A stretch of 64,000 nucleotides of DNA from Campylobacterales bacterium (GCA_014763895.1 JACXUM010000001.1:1-64000); one strand, 5' to 3'; shown: positions 17,931 through 27,095, numbered from the stretch's first letter. Numbers and translations are program-made. The notes: generated by a model from the letters alone, not told the origin.

Positions 17931-19778
17931 ATGACAGAAGCGTATGATAAAGAGGAAGAAGTGGAAGAGGCAAAACAGTTATTGAAACGATTGAAGATCT
18001 ACTCCCTGCTCGATCTTGCCCTGATCTTTCCCTCTTCATACAGTGATACAACATTATCGGCTTCTTTAGAGCCTGGAAAAGTCCATACGCTAGAAGCCAC
18101 AGTAGAAGAGGTCAGTAACCTTGGCGGAAAGTTGCGTGTTATTTTCAGGCTGACACGGTTTAACCAACGACTCTCCTCTACGTTTTTTCGTTCAACACCC
18201 TATCATTTTAAAGAGTTTGCCCCTGGAACTCCCCACATCATACAGGGGCGTCTAGAGATTTATAAAGGATATCTTCAGATGTCCCAGCCACGATCACTGA
18301 AAACGGTTGGAAAAATTACCACCAAATATAAAACCGTACTCAAAGACAACGAGATACGCTCCCTTATCGAATGTTACATCACTGAACAAAATCTCTACCA
18401 TGAGGGGCTTGACAGTAAAGAAGCAGCTGCGCTGATGAAGGTACATTTTCCAAACCGTCTGGATGATATTTTGGAAAATGGTCAGTATAAACAGGATTTG
18501 ATATCAGTTTTTAAATGGGTTGAGGCATTCAACCATATCAAAAAACTGCATGGCAAAAGAATCAATTTTCCTGCGTTGTATGCATTAAATGGGGCTATAG
18601 AAGCATTCGTAACTTCATTGCCGTTTACGTTGACCGTAGAACAGCAGGCAGTGATTGCCCAGATTCAAAAAGATCTTGCACGGAATGATAAAGCTGCCAA
18701 ACGGATGGTTGTCGGAGACGTGGGATCGGGTAAAACGATGGTTATCCTGGCTTCAGCCATGATGGCGCTACCCCATAAAAGCATCCTTATGGCACCCACT
18801 TCGCTTCTTGCACTGCAACTGTACGAAGAGGCATGCAAATATCTTCCCAAAACGGTCCGTATCGCTTTGGTGATGCAATCAAAAGAAGAGGGAAAGTATC
18901 AGGAGGCTGATTTTATCATCGGCACCCATGCTTTGCTTTATAAAGAGGATCTTCCCCAGGCAGCTTTGGTTATGGTGGATGAACAGCATCGTTTTGGAAC
19001 CAAACAGCGTCAAAGTTTGGAAGCATTGGTCAGCGGCGGAGAGATAAAACCGCATTTTATCCAATTTTCGGCAACCCCTATTCCAAGAACACAGGCGATG
19101 ATGGAATCAGAACTGGTTGATGTGAGTCTCATTACGACGACCCCGTTCGAACGTGAGGTAACGACCAAGACGATCGGCAGAAGCGATTTCCCGGGATTGC
19201 TTGAACATATCAGGAGAGAGATCGCCCAAGATCATCAGGTATTGATCATCTATCCTCTGGTAGAAGAGAGCAGTGAAGTCCCGTATCAATCGTTGGAAGA
19301 GGCAAGGGGATTTTGGGAAGAGCGTTTTGATGAGGTTTACGTTACGCATGGAAAGGATAGGGAAAAAGAGGAGGTATTGCTCTCTTTCCGGGAGAAAGGC
19401 AATATCCTTTTGGCAACTACGGTTGTGGAGGTGGGTATCTCCCTTCCAAGATTGACCCTTATTGTCATCGTAGGTGCTGAACGGTTGGGATTGGCAACGC
19501 TGCATCAGCTTCGTGGGCGTGTCGGAAGAAATGGGCTTAAAAGCTGGTGTTATCTTTACAGTAATGCCAAAACCCAAAATGTCCGGCTCGAAAAGTTTGC
19601 TTTGGCAAACAATGGATTTGATATCGCCAAGCTCGATCTGCAGTTTCGCAACAGCGGGGATATCCTAGATGGGACGATCCAAAGCGGTCAAAAGTTTAAA
19701 TGGTTGGATATGGGCGAGGATGAAGCTGTTATTATAAATGCCAAAAATCGGTTGAAAAGTATAGAAAAAAGAAAGTAA
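17931..19778 (+). CDS. recG: ATP-dependent DNA helicase RecG
   Basis: The 615-residue helicase remodels stalled forks and Holliday junctions. It has an N-terminal wedge/OB region, Walker A GDVGSGKT at 262-268, DEQHRFG at 350-356 and helicase motifs including FSATPIPRT and QLRGRVGR. It is shorter than E. coli RecG (693 residues), mainly in the N-terminal part, a difference I recall as usual for this phylum. There is no visible ribosome site in the very short leader. It converges with hpf. Confidence 0.93.
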   Translation: MTEAYDKEEEVEEAKQLLKRLKIYSLLDLALIFPSSYSDTTLSASLEPGKVHTLEATVEEVSNLGGKLRVIFRLTRFNQRLSSTFFRSTPYHFKEFAPGTPHIIQGRLEIYKGYLQMSQPRSLKTVGKITTKYKTVLKDNEIRSLIECYITEQNLYHEGLDSKEAAALMKVHFPNRLDDILENGQYKQDLISVFKWVEAFNHIKKLHGKRINFPALYALNGAIEAFVTSLPFTLTVEQQAVIAQIQKDLARNDKAAKRMVVGDVGSGKTMVILASAMMALPHKSILMAPTSLLALQLYEEACKYLPKTVRIALVMQSKEEGKYQEADFIIGTHALLYKEDLPQAALVMVDEQHRFGTKQRQSLEALVSGGEIKPHFIQFSATPIPRTQAMMESELVDVSLITTTPFEREVTTKTIGRSDFPGLLEHIRREIAQDHQVLIIYPLVEESSEVPYQSLEEARGFWEERFDEVYVTHGKDREKEEVLLSFREKGNILLATTVVEVGISLPRLTLIVIVGAERLGLATLHQLRGRVGRNGLKSWCYLYSNAKTQNVRLEKFALANNGFDIAKLDLQFRNSGDILDGTIQSGQKFKWLDMGEDEAVIINAKNRLKSIEKRK

Positions 19779-19794
19779 AATTTTTTAGAATAAG

Positions 19795-19818
19795 GCAAAT
19801 GGGCATAAACCCATTTGC
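19795..19818. terminator. hairpin between recG and hpf
   Basis: GCAAATGGG and CCCATTTGC form a perfect 9-bp stem with a 6-nt loop in the 48-bp gap between the convergent genes. T-rich DNA precedes it and A-rich DNA follows it on the plus strand, so it could end either transcript. Confidence 0.5.
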
Positions 19819-19826
19819 AAAAGATA

Positions 19827-20360
19827 TCAATAAAGACCGAATTTTCCGTCGGCTCTTTTGTACATGACGCGCATATTCCCTTCCTGGTCATTGAAAACGA
19901 TGAACTGTCTTTTCTTCTCTGCTTTAAGTGCATCGATCGCTTCATCAAATTCAAGCGGTTTGTGCAGTTCAAGATCCATCGGTATGATCTCCACTTCTTC
20001 AGCTGTGAGTTCCCCGACTGCTTCTGCTCCTTCTCCAAGGTCTCTAAAGCTCATGATCTTATGGTCTTTGACCTTATCGGCGTATCTTCTAAGCGATTTT
20101 TTTACTCTTTCGATCGCAAGATCGATCGCGGCATACACATCTTTGTCCATTTGGGTCACGACGATCGTATTCTTATCTTTCAGGTTTAAAATGAATTCTA
20201 CGGCAAATCCTTTTTTCCCGTTCTTTTCGTTTGCTGCAATCACGGTATTTGCCGAGATAATATCCAGATTGTATTTATTCAAACCATCAATCGCTGCAGC
20301 AGCATAGTCTTTGATTGGTTCTGTTAGTTCAAAATGTCTTCCTGTGATACTTGTATTCAT
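19827..20360 (-). CDS. hpf: ribosome hibernation promoting factor, long form
   Basis: The 177-residue protein has an N-terminal S30AE/HPF domain (about 1-100) with basic residues for 30S binding, and the C-terminal dimerisation domain of long HPF (LEFDEAIDALKAEKKRQFIVF). Long HPF alone converts 70S ribosomes to 100S dimers in stationary phase. A perfect 10-bp inverted repeat lies 24 nt upstream of its start and may control expression. It is followed by a strong hairpin shared with recG. Confidence 0.92.
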   Translation of the reverse strand: MNTSITGRHFELTEPIKDYAAAAIDGLNKYNLDIISANTVIAANEKNGKKGFAVEFILNLKDKNTIVVTQMDKDVYAAIDLAIERVKKSLRRYADKVKDHKIMSFRDLGEGAEAVGELTAEEVEIIPMDLELHKPLEFDEAIDALKAEKKRQFIVFNDQEGNMRVMYKRADGKFGLY

Positions 20361-20383
20361 GATAAATCCTTTAGATTCTAAGT

Positions 20384-20408
20384 GTATGGATATACCAAAT
20401 ATCCATAC
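20384..20408. repeat. 10-bp inverted repeat upstream of hpf
   Basis: GTATGGATAT and ATATCCATAC flank the 5-nt spacer ACCAA. It sits 24 nt upstream of the hpf start codon and after the end of the pseudopilin operon. On the minus strand TAGAAT lies between the repeat and hpf, so it may be an operator. An mRNA hairpin is the alternative. Confidence 0.6.
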
Positions 20409-20465
20409 TTAATTGTAACTTAGGAAACTTAATGAAGAGTAAATAATGAAACCAAAATCAGTAAA

Positions 20466-21164
20466 TTATGATTCGGGCTGATTGCTAATATAGGCATAGC
20501 CGGTTTCCGGTTCGACATTGATGGAAAATGTATCGCCATCAGACATTGTAAAGGTGAAGGTACATCGCTGTGTCATATAGGAAGCGCTGTTTGGCTGGGC
20601 TGAATTCGAAAATCCTGCATGAGGCCTGCCAAGATGGTCAAAACCGATATGTCCGGCCCCACATCCACCGGTGTTGGTGACAGTTTGTATACCGTAATTT
20701 TTAGTGATAAATATTCTGTCACTTACGGATGTATTGGTATCATTGTCACTTGCACATGGTTTTGTATTTTCCCAAAACATACGTTTTCCATTACTTGGAT
20801 CGACCGCCGCTTCATCGTATTCAAAAAAAGCATTAGTGGAACTATCCATATCATCATCGGTACCTATCATATAGTACCTGCCAGTCCCATCGCTACAACT
20901 GCTAAAGACAATTCTCCAAAAGCGTTGTTGCCATTTAGGATTATCAAATTGATGTTTGTCATCTATTAGTGCGAGATGTTGGGTATAACGGATGTCTGAT
21001 AGGATACTGTCAGCTGCCTCTTGTCTGATATCTCTTTCAATCCTGGTGAGCACCATGGATGCAAGTATGCCCAATACAATGATGACAAATATAAGCTCCA
21101 GCATGGTAAAAGCAGATTTTGTTTTATGATATACGTGAAAATGTAAATAAGGTACTTGTTTCAT
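20466..21164 (-). CDS. type IV pilin-like pseudopilin (last of the operon)
   Basis: The 232-residue protein has a class III signal: a basic leader ending KSA, then FTMLELIFVIIVLGILASMVL with glutamate at +5, the N-terminal helix that packs in pilus or type II secretion filaments. Ala rather than Gly precedes the expected cleavage site. The mature domain contains several cysteines and ends in a beta-rich part (TFTMSDGDTFSINVEPETGYAYI), like GspH-type minor pseudopilins. It follows the previous gene by 10 bp and is the last of five co-oriented genes. Confidence 0.8.
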   Translation of the reverse strand: MKQVPYLHFHVYHKTKSAFTMLELIFVIIVLGILASMVLTRIERDIRQEAADSILSDIRYTQHLALIDDKHQFDNPKWQQRFWRIVFSSCSDGTGRYYMIGTDDDMDSSTNAFFEYDEAAVDPSNGKRMFWENTKPCASDNDTNTSVSDRIFITKNYGIQTVTNTGGCGAGHIGFDHLGRPHAGFSNSAQPNSASYMTQRCTFTFTMSDGDTFSINVEPETGYAYISNQPES

Positions 21165-21174
21165 TTTAAATCTC

Positions 21175-21654
21175 TTAAATTTTTTGTAGGGTTCTTTTAT
21201 GATATGTTATCCATGGTGCTTGTGCACTATTTGGATGATCCGGCTCTTTGTACTCCACATAGACATCTACGATGATACTGAGCGGTGACTTGATCGTTGT
21301 CACACTGTTACTCAATACTCTTGTTGCAGCACAGGATGCCACTTGTGTATTTTGTCCGATATAGGCGATGCGTGCACGAATACGATATCCTCCATTGAGT
21401 GGATCCCCAATCGTACCATCAATATCACGTAAACAGTTGCTACTGACTCTGTCGTTTGCAGTAACTGCCAATATGGCATATTCAGTATAGCTTTTGGCAT
21501 AGAGCTCAGCTTGCTCTCTTTGATACTGAGCCGTGGTCTCTTTAACCAACTTTCCTGAAAGGCTCATGATAAACATGGCAACTGTAGACATCAAAATAAC
21601 CACGATAATCGCAGTCAGCAGAGAAAAAGCTTTTCGAAATGAGTGATGTTTCAT
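21175..21654 (-). CDS. pseudopilin-like protein without Glu5
   Basis: From the ATG at 21654 the protein is 159 residues. It begins MKHHSFRKAFSLLTAIIVVILM, a prepilin-type leader and helix, but position +5 is threonine instead of the usual glutamate. GspK/PilX-type tip subunits are also known to depart from Glu5, so this may be the tip-initiating subunit. I prefer this start over an in-frame ATG at 21678 because it overlaps the upstream stop by one base (TGATG) and has AGGCGG before it. Confidence 0.72.
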   Translation of the reverse strand: MKHHSFRKAFSLLTAIIVVILMSTVAMFIMSLSGKLVKETTAQYQREQAELYAKSYTEYAILAVTANDRVSSNCLRDIDGTIGDPLNGGYRIRARIAYIGQNTQVASCAATRVLSNSVTTIKSPLSIIVDVYVEYKEPDHPNSAQAPWITYHKRTLQKI

Positions 21655-22475
21655 CAGAATACCGCCTTTTCTTTGCAAGAGGTTATAGTGGAACCTTCGC
21701 CTATCTCTTCATCCCTGCAAATCTTGAAACGAATGGTGCGGCCTGACCCCTGGAATTTAAAATTGGTAACGTTTTTCAGAAGTAACGATTTCGTGTTGCC
21801 AATCGTTGCACTCAGTGTCGGATCAAAGTTGTAGTATAGATAAAGATCGCCGCTTTCTACTACCAAAGCATAGGAAGTCCATGATAATTTATAATGTTCT
21901 ACAATCCTGCTCGTATTCGTATCCAAAGTGATCGTTTCGCCGCTTACTGAGTTGATGCCGTAAGAAGCTATATCCTCAGGGAAATAGATTTGGGCATTGC
22001 CGATGTTTTTTGTTGATCCGGATAGCTTGGCGATGATGGTATTTGCCAGATCAAGATTTGAACCGGATGAGACCAAGGTACTTGATGTGCTTGCATTGAT
22101 GTCACAAAAACCGCTCCAGCCCGGTCTCCGGTCTGTTGATGAAGCGATCGCTTCGAATCCATCCCCATCATATCCTACCCACTGCAAAACAGAATAATCA
22201 TCAGGGTTAAAATTCATAGAAGAAGCTAATAACTCAGGAGTACCGGTTTTTCCTACTCGCCGAATAACTGTATCGGGAATTGCATAACGTAGACGATTAG
22301 CAATCTGTGTTGCAATAAGTTCTGTTTTAATCGAGGCACGATGCTGGGCGCGCTGTAAAATATAGCTATCATAAATATTTGCTATCAGTTCCGCACTTAG
22401 TGAACCAACAATCCCTAGCACGATAATAACAAATATCAATTCGATCATTGAAAAAGCGGATCTTTTGAGTTTCAT
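21654..22475 (-). CDS. type IV pilin-like minor pseudopilin
   Basis: The 273-residue protein starts MKLKRSAFSMIELIFVIIVLGIVGSLSAE, a prepilin leader with Ala at -1 and glutamate at +5. After the helix, AQHRASIKTELIATQIANRLRYAIP resembles the helical stem of GspJ-type minor pseudopilins, and the rest is beta-rich with a few cysteines. It overlaps the next gene by one base and starts 3 bp after the preceding one. It is most likely part of a periplasmic fibre tip. Confidence 0.78.
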   Translation of the reverse strand: MKLKRSAFSMIELIFVIIVLGIVGSLSAELIANIYDSYILQRAQHRASIKTELIATQIANRLRYAIPDTVIRRVGKTGTPELLASSMNFNPDDYSVLQWVGYDGDGFEAIASSTDRRPGWSGFCDINASTSSTLVSSGSNLDLANTIIAKLSGSTKNIGNAQIYFPEDIASYGINSVSGETITLDTNTSRIVEHYKLSWTSYALVVESGDLYLYYNFDPTLSATIGNTKSLLLKNVTNFKFQGSGRTIRFKICRDEEIGEGSTITSCKEKAVF

Positions 22476-22478
22476 CTG

Positions 22479-23174
22479 TTAAAATCTCCTCTCTTCAAGC
22501 ATAGTGCCGCCGATATTACTACTAAAGGCGTGTAATATAATTGTTTTATTCAGCTCATCTGTACCGCTTGTGCTGGTCAATGTAACTTGAATATGTTTGA
22601 TATTGGTAGTACCTCCGGCATTCGCCCATGATGGGCTGAACGTAATATCGGTTCCTTGATAACCGCCCGCTACCGTATCGTTGATATAGTTGACAGTAGT
22701 TGCGATATTGATAGTCGTCCGTTCTGCATAATCACTGTGATTTGTAACGTTCTCAGCAAGCCATAAGTGCCAACTTCCGATAAAATCGTCCATATCATCC
22801 GAATCATTTGAGTCGCTTCCTAACACTGAGGCAACAAAGCGTTGACTATCATCACGTACGAATGAACGCTTACTCTCTTGCGGAGTTCCTATCCTTCGCC
22901 CTGTATTGTTAAACTCATTAAGATTGCTATCTCCTGCTATAACGCTTAGGATCGGATCAATATATCTCTCATCGGTATCATTTTCATCCCAATGGTATCC
23001 CAATACCATATTTGTCTGGGATGCGGCCTCGTTGATGCCTTCCTGTTGGATCGCGACAAATCCGCTTTCTGTTGCCTGTTGCAGCAGCATTGGAACCGGA
23101 AGGAGTACGATACCCATCACCATGATCGCAAAAATCAGCTCTATCATTCCAATGGCAGGACGTAAAGTTTTCAT
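22479..23174 (-). CDS. type IV pilin-like minor pseudopilin
   Basis: The 231-residue protein begins MKTLRPAIGMIELIFAIMVMGIVLLPVP. With cleavage after PA the mature chain has glutamate at +5, in register with the neighbouring pseudopilins. If cleavage followed the Gly instead, Glu would be at +3, which is not the usual register. The mature domain is acidic and threonine-rich. It starts 4 bp after the large MshQ-like gene, so it is certainly co-transcribed with it. Confidence 0.75.
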   Translation of the reverse strand: MKTLRPAIGMIELIFAIMVMGIVLLPVPMLLQQATESGFVAIQQEGINEAASQTNMVLGYHWDENDTDERYIDPILSVIAGDSNLNEFNNTGRRIGTPQESKRSFVRDDSQRFVASVLGSDSNDSDDMDDFIGSWHLWLAENVTNHSDYAERTTINIATTVNYINDTVAGGYQGTDITFSPSWANAGGTTNIKHIQVTLTSTSGTDELNKTIILHAFSSNIGGTMLEERRF

Positions 23175-23178
23175 TTGC

Positions 23179-26100
23179 TTACCACCCCAATCGTTTATTT
23201 TTTTTGGTACTGGAGTTTGTCTCTACAACATGTCCTGTATCTCCATATCCTGCCCATCCAGATTGACCGACAAACCGGACTTTATAGAACGGTATAGGAT
23301 CTGACACAGAACTGTCAGGATTATAGATCAGCCATTTTCCGGTAGTCAGATCCGTAGTGGTATCAAGATCGATCCCTACAGTTAGCGGTAATGTAGGATT
23401 TGTACCTCTTGAAACAATGATCGAATTATCGATTCCGTTATTGACTCCATCAGGTTGGATGCTTAGTAATTTAGGATTCACATCCCAATCACCGCTACCT
23501 CCTTCATACGGTGGATTATGTTTTGCCAATGTTACATTTCCATCGTTTGCTGATGTGTTATGATCAAGTGCGAGCCACCAGTCAAATTCGCTGATTTGAG
23601 CATCAACGGTATTGATGCCAAATCCACCACATTGTGTAAAGCCGAGATCACAATAGATGTTAATTGCAACCGGTGTATTGATACTCTCTGTTGTGACATC
23701 CGGATAGAAGAACTGAGACGGCCGTGCTCTTCCATAGTAGAATGTCGCATTCCCTTCTGCATTGAGCTGTTGACAATTCGAATCCATACCGCAATTTGTG
23801 TAAATCGTTGTATTGAAGTCTCCGGCACGGCTACCGTTGATATCGGCGGTATCTCCATCTGCTGGGTCGATATAATGAGAGACCATCAGGATATACAAAT
23901 TCGAACCAGTCACAATAAATGGATTGCCCGGTCTGTTTCTATCTCTTTGGAAGTTGTATTCTAGAGGATATGTCGGTTCATTCCATAAAATTTTCCGTGT
24001 TCCGTTTTCTTCATTAAAGCCGGCACGTCCAAATCCGATCATTTGATTACTAATATTTGACTCATTCGCATCAGGGTAAAAGTATCCATTTGTTTGTCCG
24101 CTTCCAGGGACCTCAACCGTTGGTATCACAGAAACATTGTTTTCGTAATACAATAACCCCTCTCTAAAGTTTTGGGTAATATTGCCATCCCTGTTTTCTG
24201 CCTTCATATGTGTCTGAATTTTGGCTGACATGAGGTTTCGTTCATTGGCAATATAGGTAAATGTACCATCAGGACCGCCAAAGTTGGTAATGTTGAGTTC
24301 TGCAACTTCAAAATGATGCGGGATAAATGTGACATTTTTATCCCCACAGATATAGGTATGGTTTGTACTGTTGCAGTCCATCGGTGTATCATCATTGTCT
24401 ATAGCTGCCCAGTTCTTATCATAGATATGCAACCCGATCAATCCGACATCATCATAAGAAACGTTGATGATCTCCTGAGCAGTTCCTGGCCATGATGTCG
24501 TCAAACTTGATATTCCCTGAACCATATAGGCAGTTGTGGAATTATTGACCTCTGATGTCCCATGCAATGCATTGTTCAAATCTTGTGAACCATCTCTAAA
24601 GTATTTTGTTATGTTAATATCCAAATCGCTATTGAAGTTATGATCAACGACCGTATAACTGGTTGATATATTGTTAAGAGCATCCAATGCGGTCAATGAT
24701 GCACCATACTCCTCAGCGGCTCGAAGAAGGTTTGGAGCATCTGGATGTGACATGCCGGTATCAAATTTCTCTGGACGAATGGCAAAATTGTCGGTGGAAC
24801 AAGCTGGCTGGATATTGAATGTACACATATAGCAACCCAGTTCATTATCATAAAGAGGGTTGTACCCTGGACAACCGGTATTACCTACTCCACAGCTGTA
24901 TCCGTGATTGGAGGATAGGCAAGGGTTTCCATTTCCCAACCCACAACGGTCCCATGCATCCTGACCAAAAGCAGTTTTATACTGTACCTCAGAGTTGACA
25001 CATTGTGCAAGTCGGGCAAAGTTACCCGTTGTACTACTGTTTGCAAGGCATCGCTGTCCTTCCACACTCAAAGTGTTTGGATCGATGAAGATCATCTGGA
25101 TTCGCGCATTTTTTCTTACGGTATCAGAAACAAGCATTGTACCCTGAGCAGAATAGGCACCGCTTGGAATATCGATGACTAGTTGTTGGTTTGTAGCGGG
25201 GTCAAGAATGTTTTCAAATTGCATACTACAGGTATTATCGGTCAGATAAGGCGTGATTGAATAAGGGATCGAAGCATTATTTACGGCCCCTTCATATAGA
25301 TAAATTGTAGGTACTCCTGCCAAATCCAAATGGACACCGACAATATTTCTATTATCAGAAGTGATCATCGTCTGTATGTATTTGATATGGTTGTTCTGGT
25401 TGGAGGTGTCAGTACTTGCTACGTAATTAGCCGCATCTGCCGCATTGTTGATAGGGGTATCAATGACATCGGCTGAAGATACAACTTCTATCCCGCCTTC
25501 TCCCGTACCGTTACAGTCGTAGATCCTTCCTTTATGGTGAAATCCTAGCAATGTCCAGTAATCTCCGAACATTGCGATCCCATCGATTCGAGGATTTTTA
25601 TCTGTATCGGTGTCATTGAGTATAATATTGAGATTGTTCACCAGTGCTTGATTGATATCAACGGCATATCCTTCGGTATAGGAACCATAATCTGTGGTAT
25701 TGGTAATATCGCTACAATTCCCCGATAAATTACCTCCCCCAAGGCCGGAACTGGTTGATGAGTAGGTACATGATCCGCTGCTTGTATCGGGAGCATACAT
25801 CTTATATACTTTGATACTGGATAATATGTCAGTTGCATTCACCTCTCTGACCAGTACAGAAGCTGAACAGCCGTTACCGTAATGAAAGTTTCCTTTTATT
25901 TCACATTGACTCGTATTTGATGGCAATGTCATATCTGTGGTATCAAGATAGCACAAGTCTTTAGCATTATCGACTTCATTGGTTATGGTAGTTATCGCTA
26001 TAGCTGTGTTATTAAGCGGATTAATGTCGATTGCACTACTGGAAACCACTGCTGTATTGGTAAGGAGTCCTGGCCCTCCTAGTGGGTTTCCGGTAGTTGA

Positions 26101-26949
26101 TGGAGCTTGGACATGCAGGTTGATGGTAGATAGAGCGCCTTTATTTAAGTTACCCGTATGTGTACAAGTAACAGTATTGCTTATTTGTATACAGCCCCAG
26201 TCGGGTGAACCTGTATTGGTGGCATTGATGTCAACATTCATACCTGAAGGTAATGTATCTGTTACCACAACGTTGCTGGCATTCGTTTCCCCTATGTTAT
26301 AGACATTGACCGTATAGATAAAAGGATCATAGATAAGAACTGTCCCTACGTTGCTGGTTTTTGTGATCTTGAGATCCGTTCCTGGCGTTGGTATATTAGG
26401 AGTAAAGCGTGCATCAATACGGTAATCGGTAGACGGGTTGTTACTGCCACCTTCCACATAGAGGTAGTATCTTCCGGCCAATGTGGAAGAAATGGTTAAT
26501 GTTATGCTATTGCCATGTGTTAGTGTGCCAGTTGTTACAGCCGGACATAGTAGAATCAGATTGGAGTACCTCAAACTTTTGTTGTTATGGGTATTGGTTA
26601 TCGTGACATTGAGTTCCCCATTTAATGGAACATCAAAGTAATAATAGTCTCTATCCCCACTACTGCTTGATCCTATCTCATAACCACTATAAAGACCACC
26701 TGTCAAAATATCGTTTGCCTGCAAACAAGAATTATTTGGTTCATCCTCTGCATACGAATTGACTTGGAACAACACAAAAATAGTTGTAAATACAAATAAA
26801 AATCTCTTATAGTTTTGAGATTTTTTTTTGATTTGTTGAATAAAGTTTTTTAGTATTCCAAACATCATCATGGATATAGACAGATAACAATTATAAATTA
26901 AATTTACATTCTTCATTTTTAACCCTTTTATAACTCTTCCTTTTTTCAT
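23179..26949 (-). CDS. large MshQ-like secreted protein (PPC-like, DUF11-like, DUF6701-like regions)
   Basis: The 1256-residue protein has a long cytoplasmic lead of about 45 residues and then a signal sequence RFLFVFTTIFVLFQVNSYAE. Next come a pre-peptidase-like beta domain (about 70-190, EDEPNNSC...DYYYFDVPL), a DUF11-type repeat (about 195-325, VYNIGETNASNVVVTDTLPSG), a cysteine-rich middle, and a C-terminal half (about 720-1240) resembling the DUF6701 region of MSHA pilus protein MshQ. It heads the pseudopilin operon, so I infer an adhesin or tip protein presented by the pilin-like fibre. The true start may be M12 (26916), which has AAGGG before it. The domain calls are by eye. Confidence 0.65.
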   Translation of the reverse strand: MKKGRVIKGLKMKNVNLIYNCYLSISMMMFGILKNFIQQIKKKSQNYKRFLFVFTTIFVLFQVNSYAEDEPNNSCLQANDILTGGLYSGYEIGSSSSGDRDYYYFDVPLNGELNVTITNTHNNKSLRYSNLILLCPAVTTGTLTHGNSITLTISSTLAGRYYLYVEGGSNNPSTDYRIDARFTPNIPTPGTDLKITKTSNVGTVLIYDPFIYTVNVYNIGETNASNVVVTDTLPSGMNVDINATNTGSPDWGCIQISNTVTCTHTGNLNKGALSTINLHVQAPSTTGNPLGGPGLLTNTAVVSSSAIDINPLNNTAIAITTITNEVDNAKDLCYLDTTDMTLPSNTSQCEIKGNFHYGNGCSASVLVREVNATDILSSIKVYKMYAPDTSSGSCTYSSTSSGLGGGNLSGNCSDITNTTDYGSYTEGYAVDINQALVNNLNIILNDTDTDKNPRIDGIAMFGDYWTLLGFHHKGRIYDCNGTGEGGIEVVSSADVIDTPINNAADAANYVASTDTSNQNNHIKYIQTMITSDNRNIVGVHLDLAGVPTIYLYEGAVNNASIPYSITPYLTDNTCSMQFENILDPATNQQLVIDIPSGAYSAQGTMLVSDTVRKNARIQMIFIDPNTLSVEGQRCLANSSTTGNFARLAQCVNSEVQYKTAFGQDAWDRCGLGNGNPCLSSNHGYSCGVGNTGCPGYNPLYDNELGCYMCTFNIQPACSTDNFAIRPEKFDTGMSHPDAPNLLRAAEEYGASLTALDALNNISTSYTVVDHNFNSDLDINITKYFRDGSQDLNNALHGTSEVNNSTTAYMVQGISSLTTSWPGTAQEIINVSYDDVGLIGLHIYDKNWAAIDNDDTPMDCNSTNHTYICGDKNVTFIPHHFEVAELNITNFGGPDGTFTYIANERNLMSAKIQTHMKAENRDGNITQNFREGLLYYENNVSVIPTVEVPGSGQTNGYFYPDANESNISNQMIGFGRAGFNEENGTRKILWNEPTYPLEYNFQRDRNRPGNPFIVTGSNLYILMVSHYIDPADGDTADINGSRAGDFNTTIYTNCGMDSNCQQLNAEGNATFYYGRARPSQFFYPDVTTESINTPVAINIYCDLGFTQCGGFGINTVDAQISEFDWWLALDHNTSANDGNVTLAKHNPPYEGGSGDWDVNPKLLSIQPDGVNNGIDNSIIVSRGTNPTLPLTVGIDLDTTTDLTTGKWLIYNPDSSVSDPIPFYKVRFVGQSGWAGYGDTGHVVETNSSTKKNKRLGW

Positions 26950-26968
26950 AATCTCTCTACTTAACTAT

Positions 26969-26974
26969 ATTATA
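26969..26974 (-). promoter_or_regulatory. -10 box of the MshQ-like/pseudopilin operon
   Basis: TATAAT on the minus strand lies 20 bp before the first ATG. It sits inside an 8-bp inverted repeat (AACTATAT, 6-nt spacer, ATATAGTT; 26963-26984), a possible operator, though such AT-rich repeats arise easily. Confidence 0.5.
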
Positions 26975-27074
26975 TCATATAGTTTTTTTATTGTATTTTT
27001 TCTTAAAGAGAGAGTTAAGTTACGCTATGAAAAGAAGGGCAAGCAAGAGCAAAAAATTTATTTTGTATCAATGA

Positions 27075-27095
27075 TTTGATATAACAGGTATCAAA
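27075..27095. repeat. inverted repeat upstream of bamD
   Basis: TTTGATA and TATCAAA are separated by 7 nt, with a further TATCAA at 27066-27071. It lies 71 bp before bamD in the divergent region and may be an operator for either direction. Confidence 0.35.

Noticed and set aside
19107-19577. 156-residue minus-strand frame inside recG
   Set aside because: Shadow of recG; no start signal and a composition typical of antisense frames.
19858-20307. 149-residue plus-strand frame over hpf
   Set aside because: Antisense to a full-length long HPF; serine-rich antisense composition.
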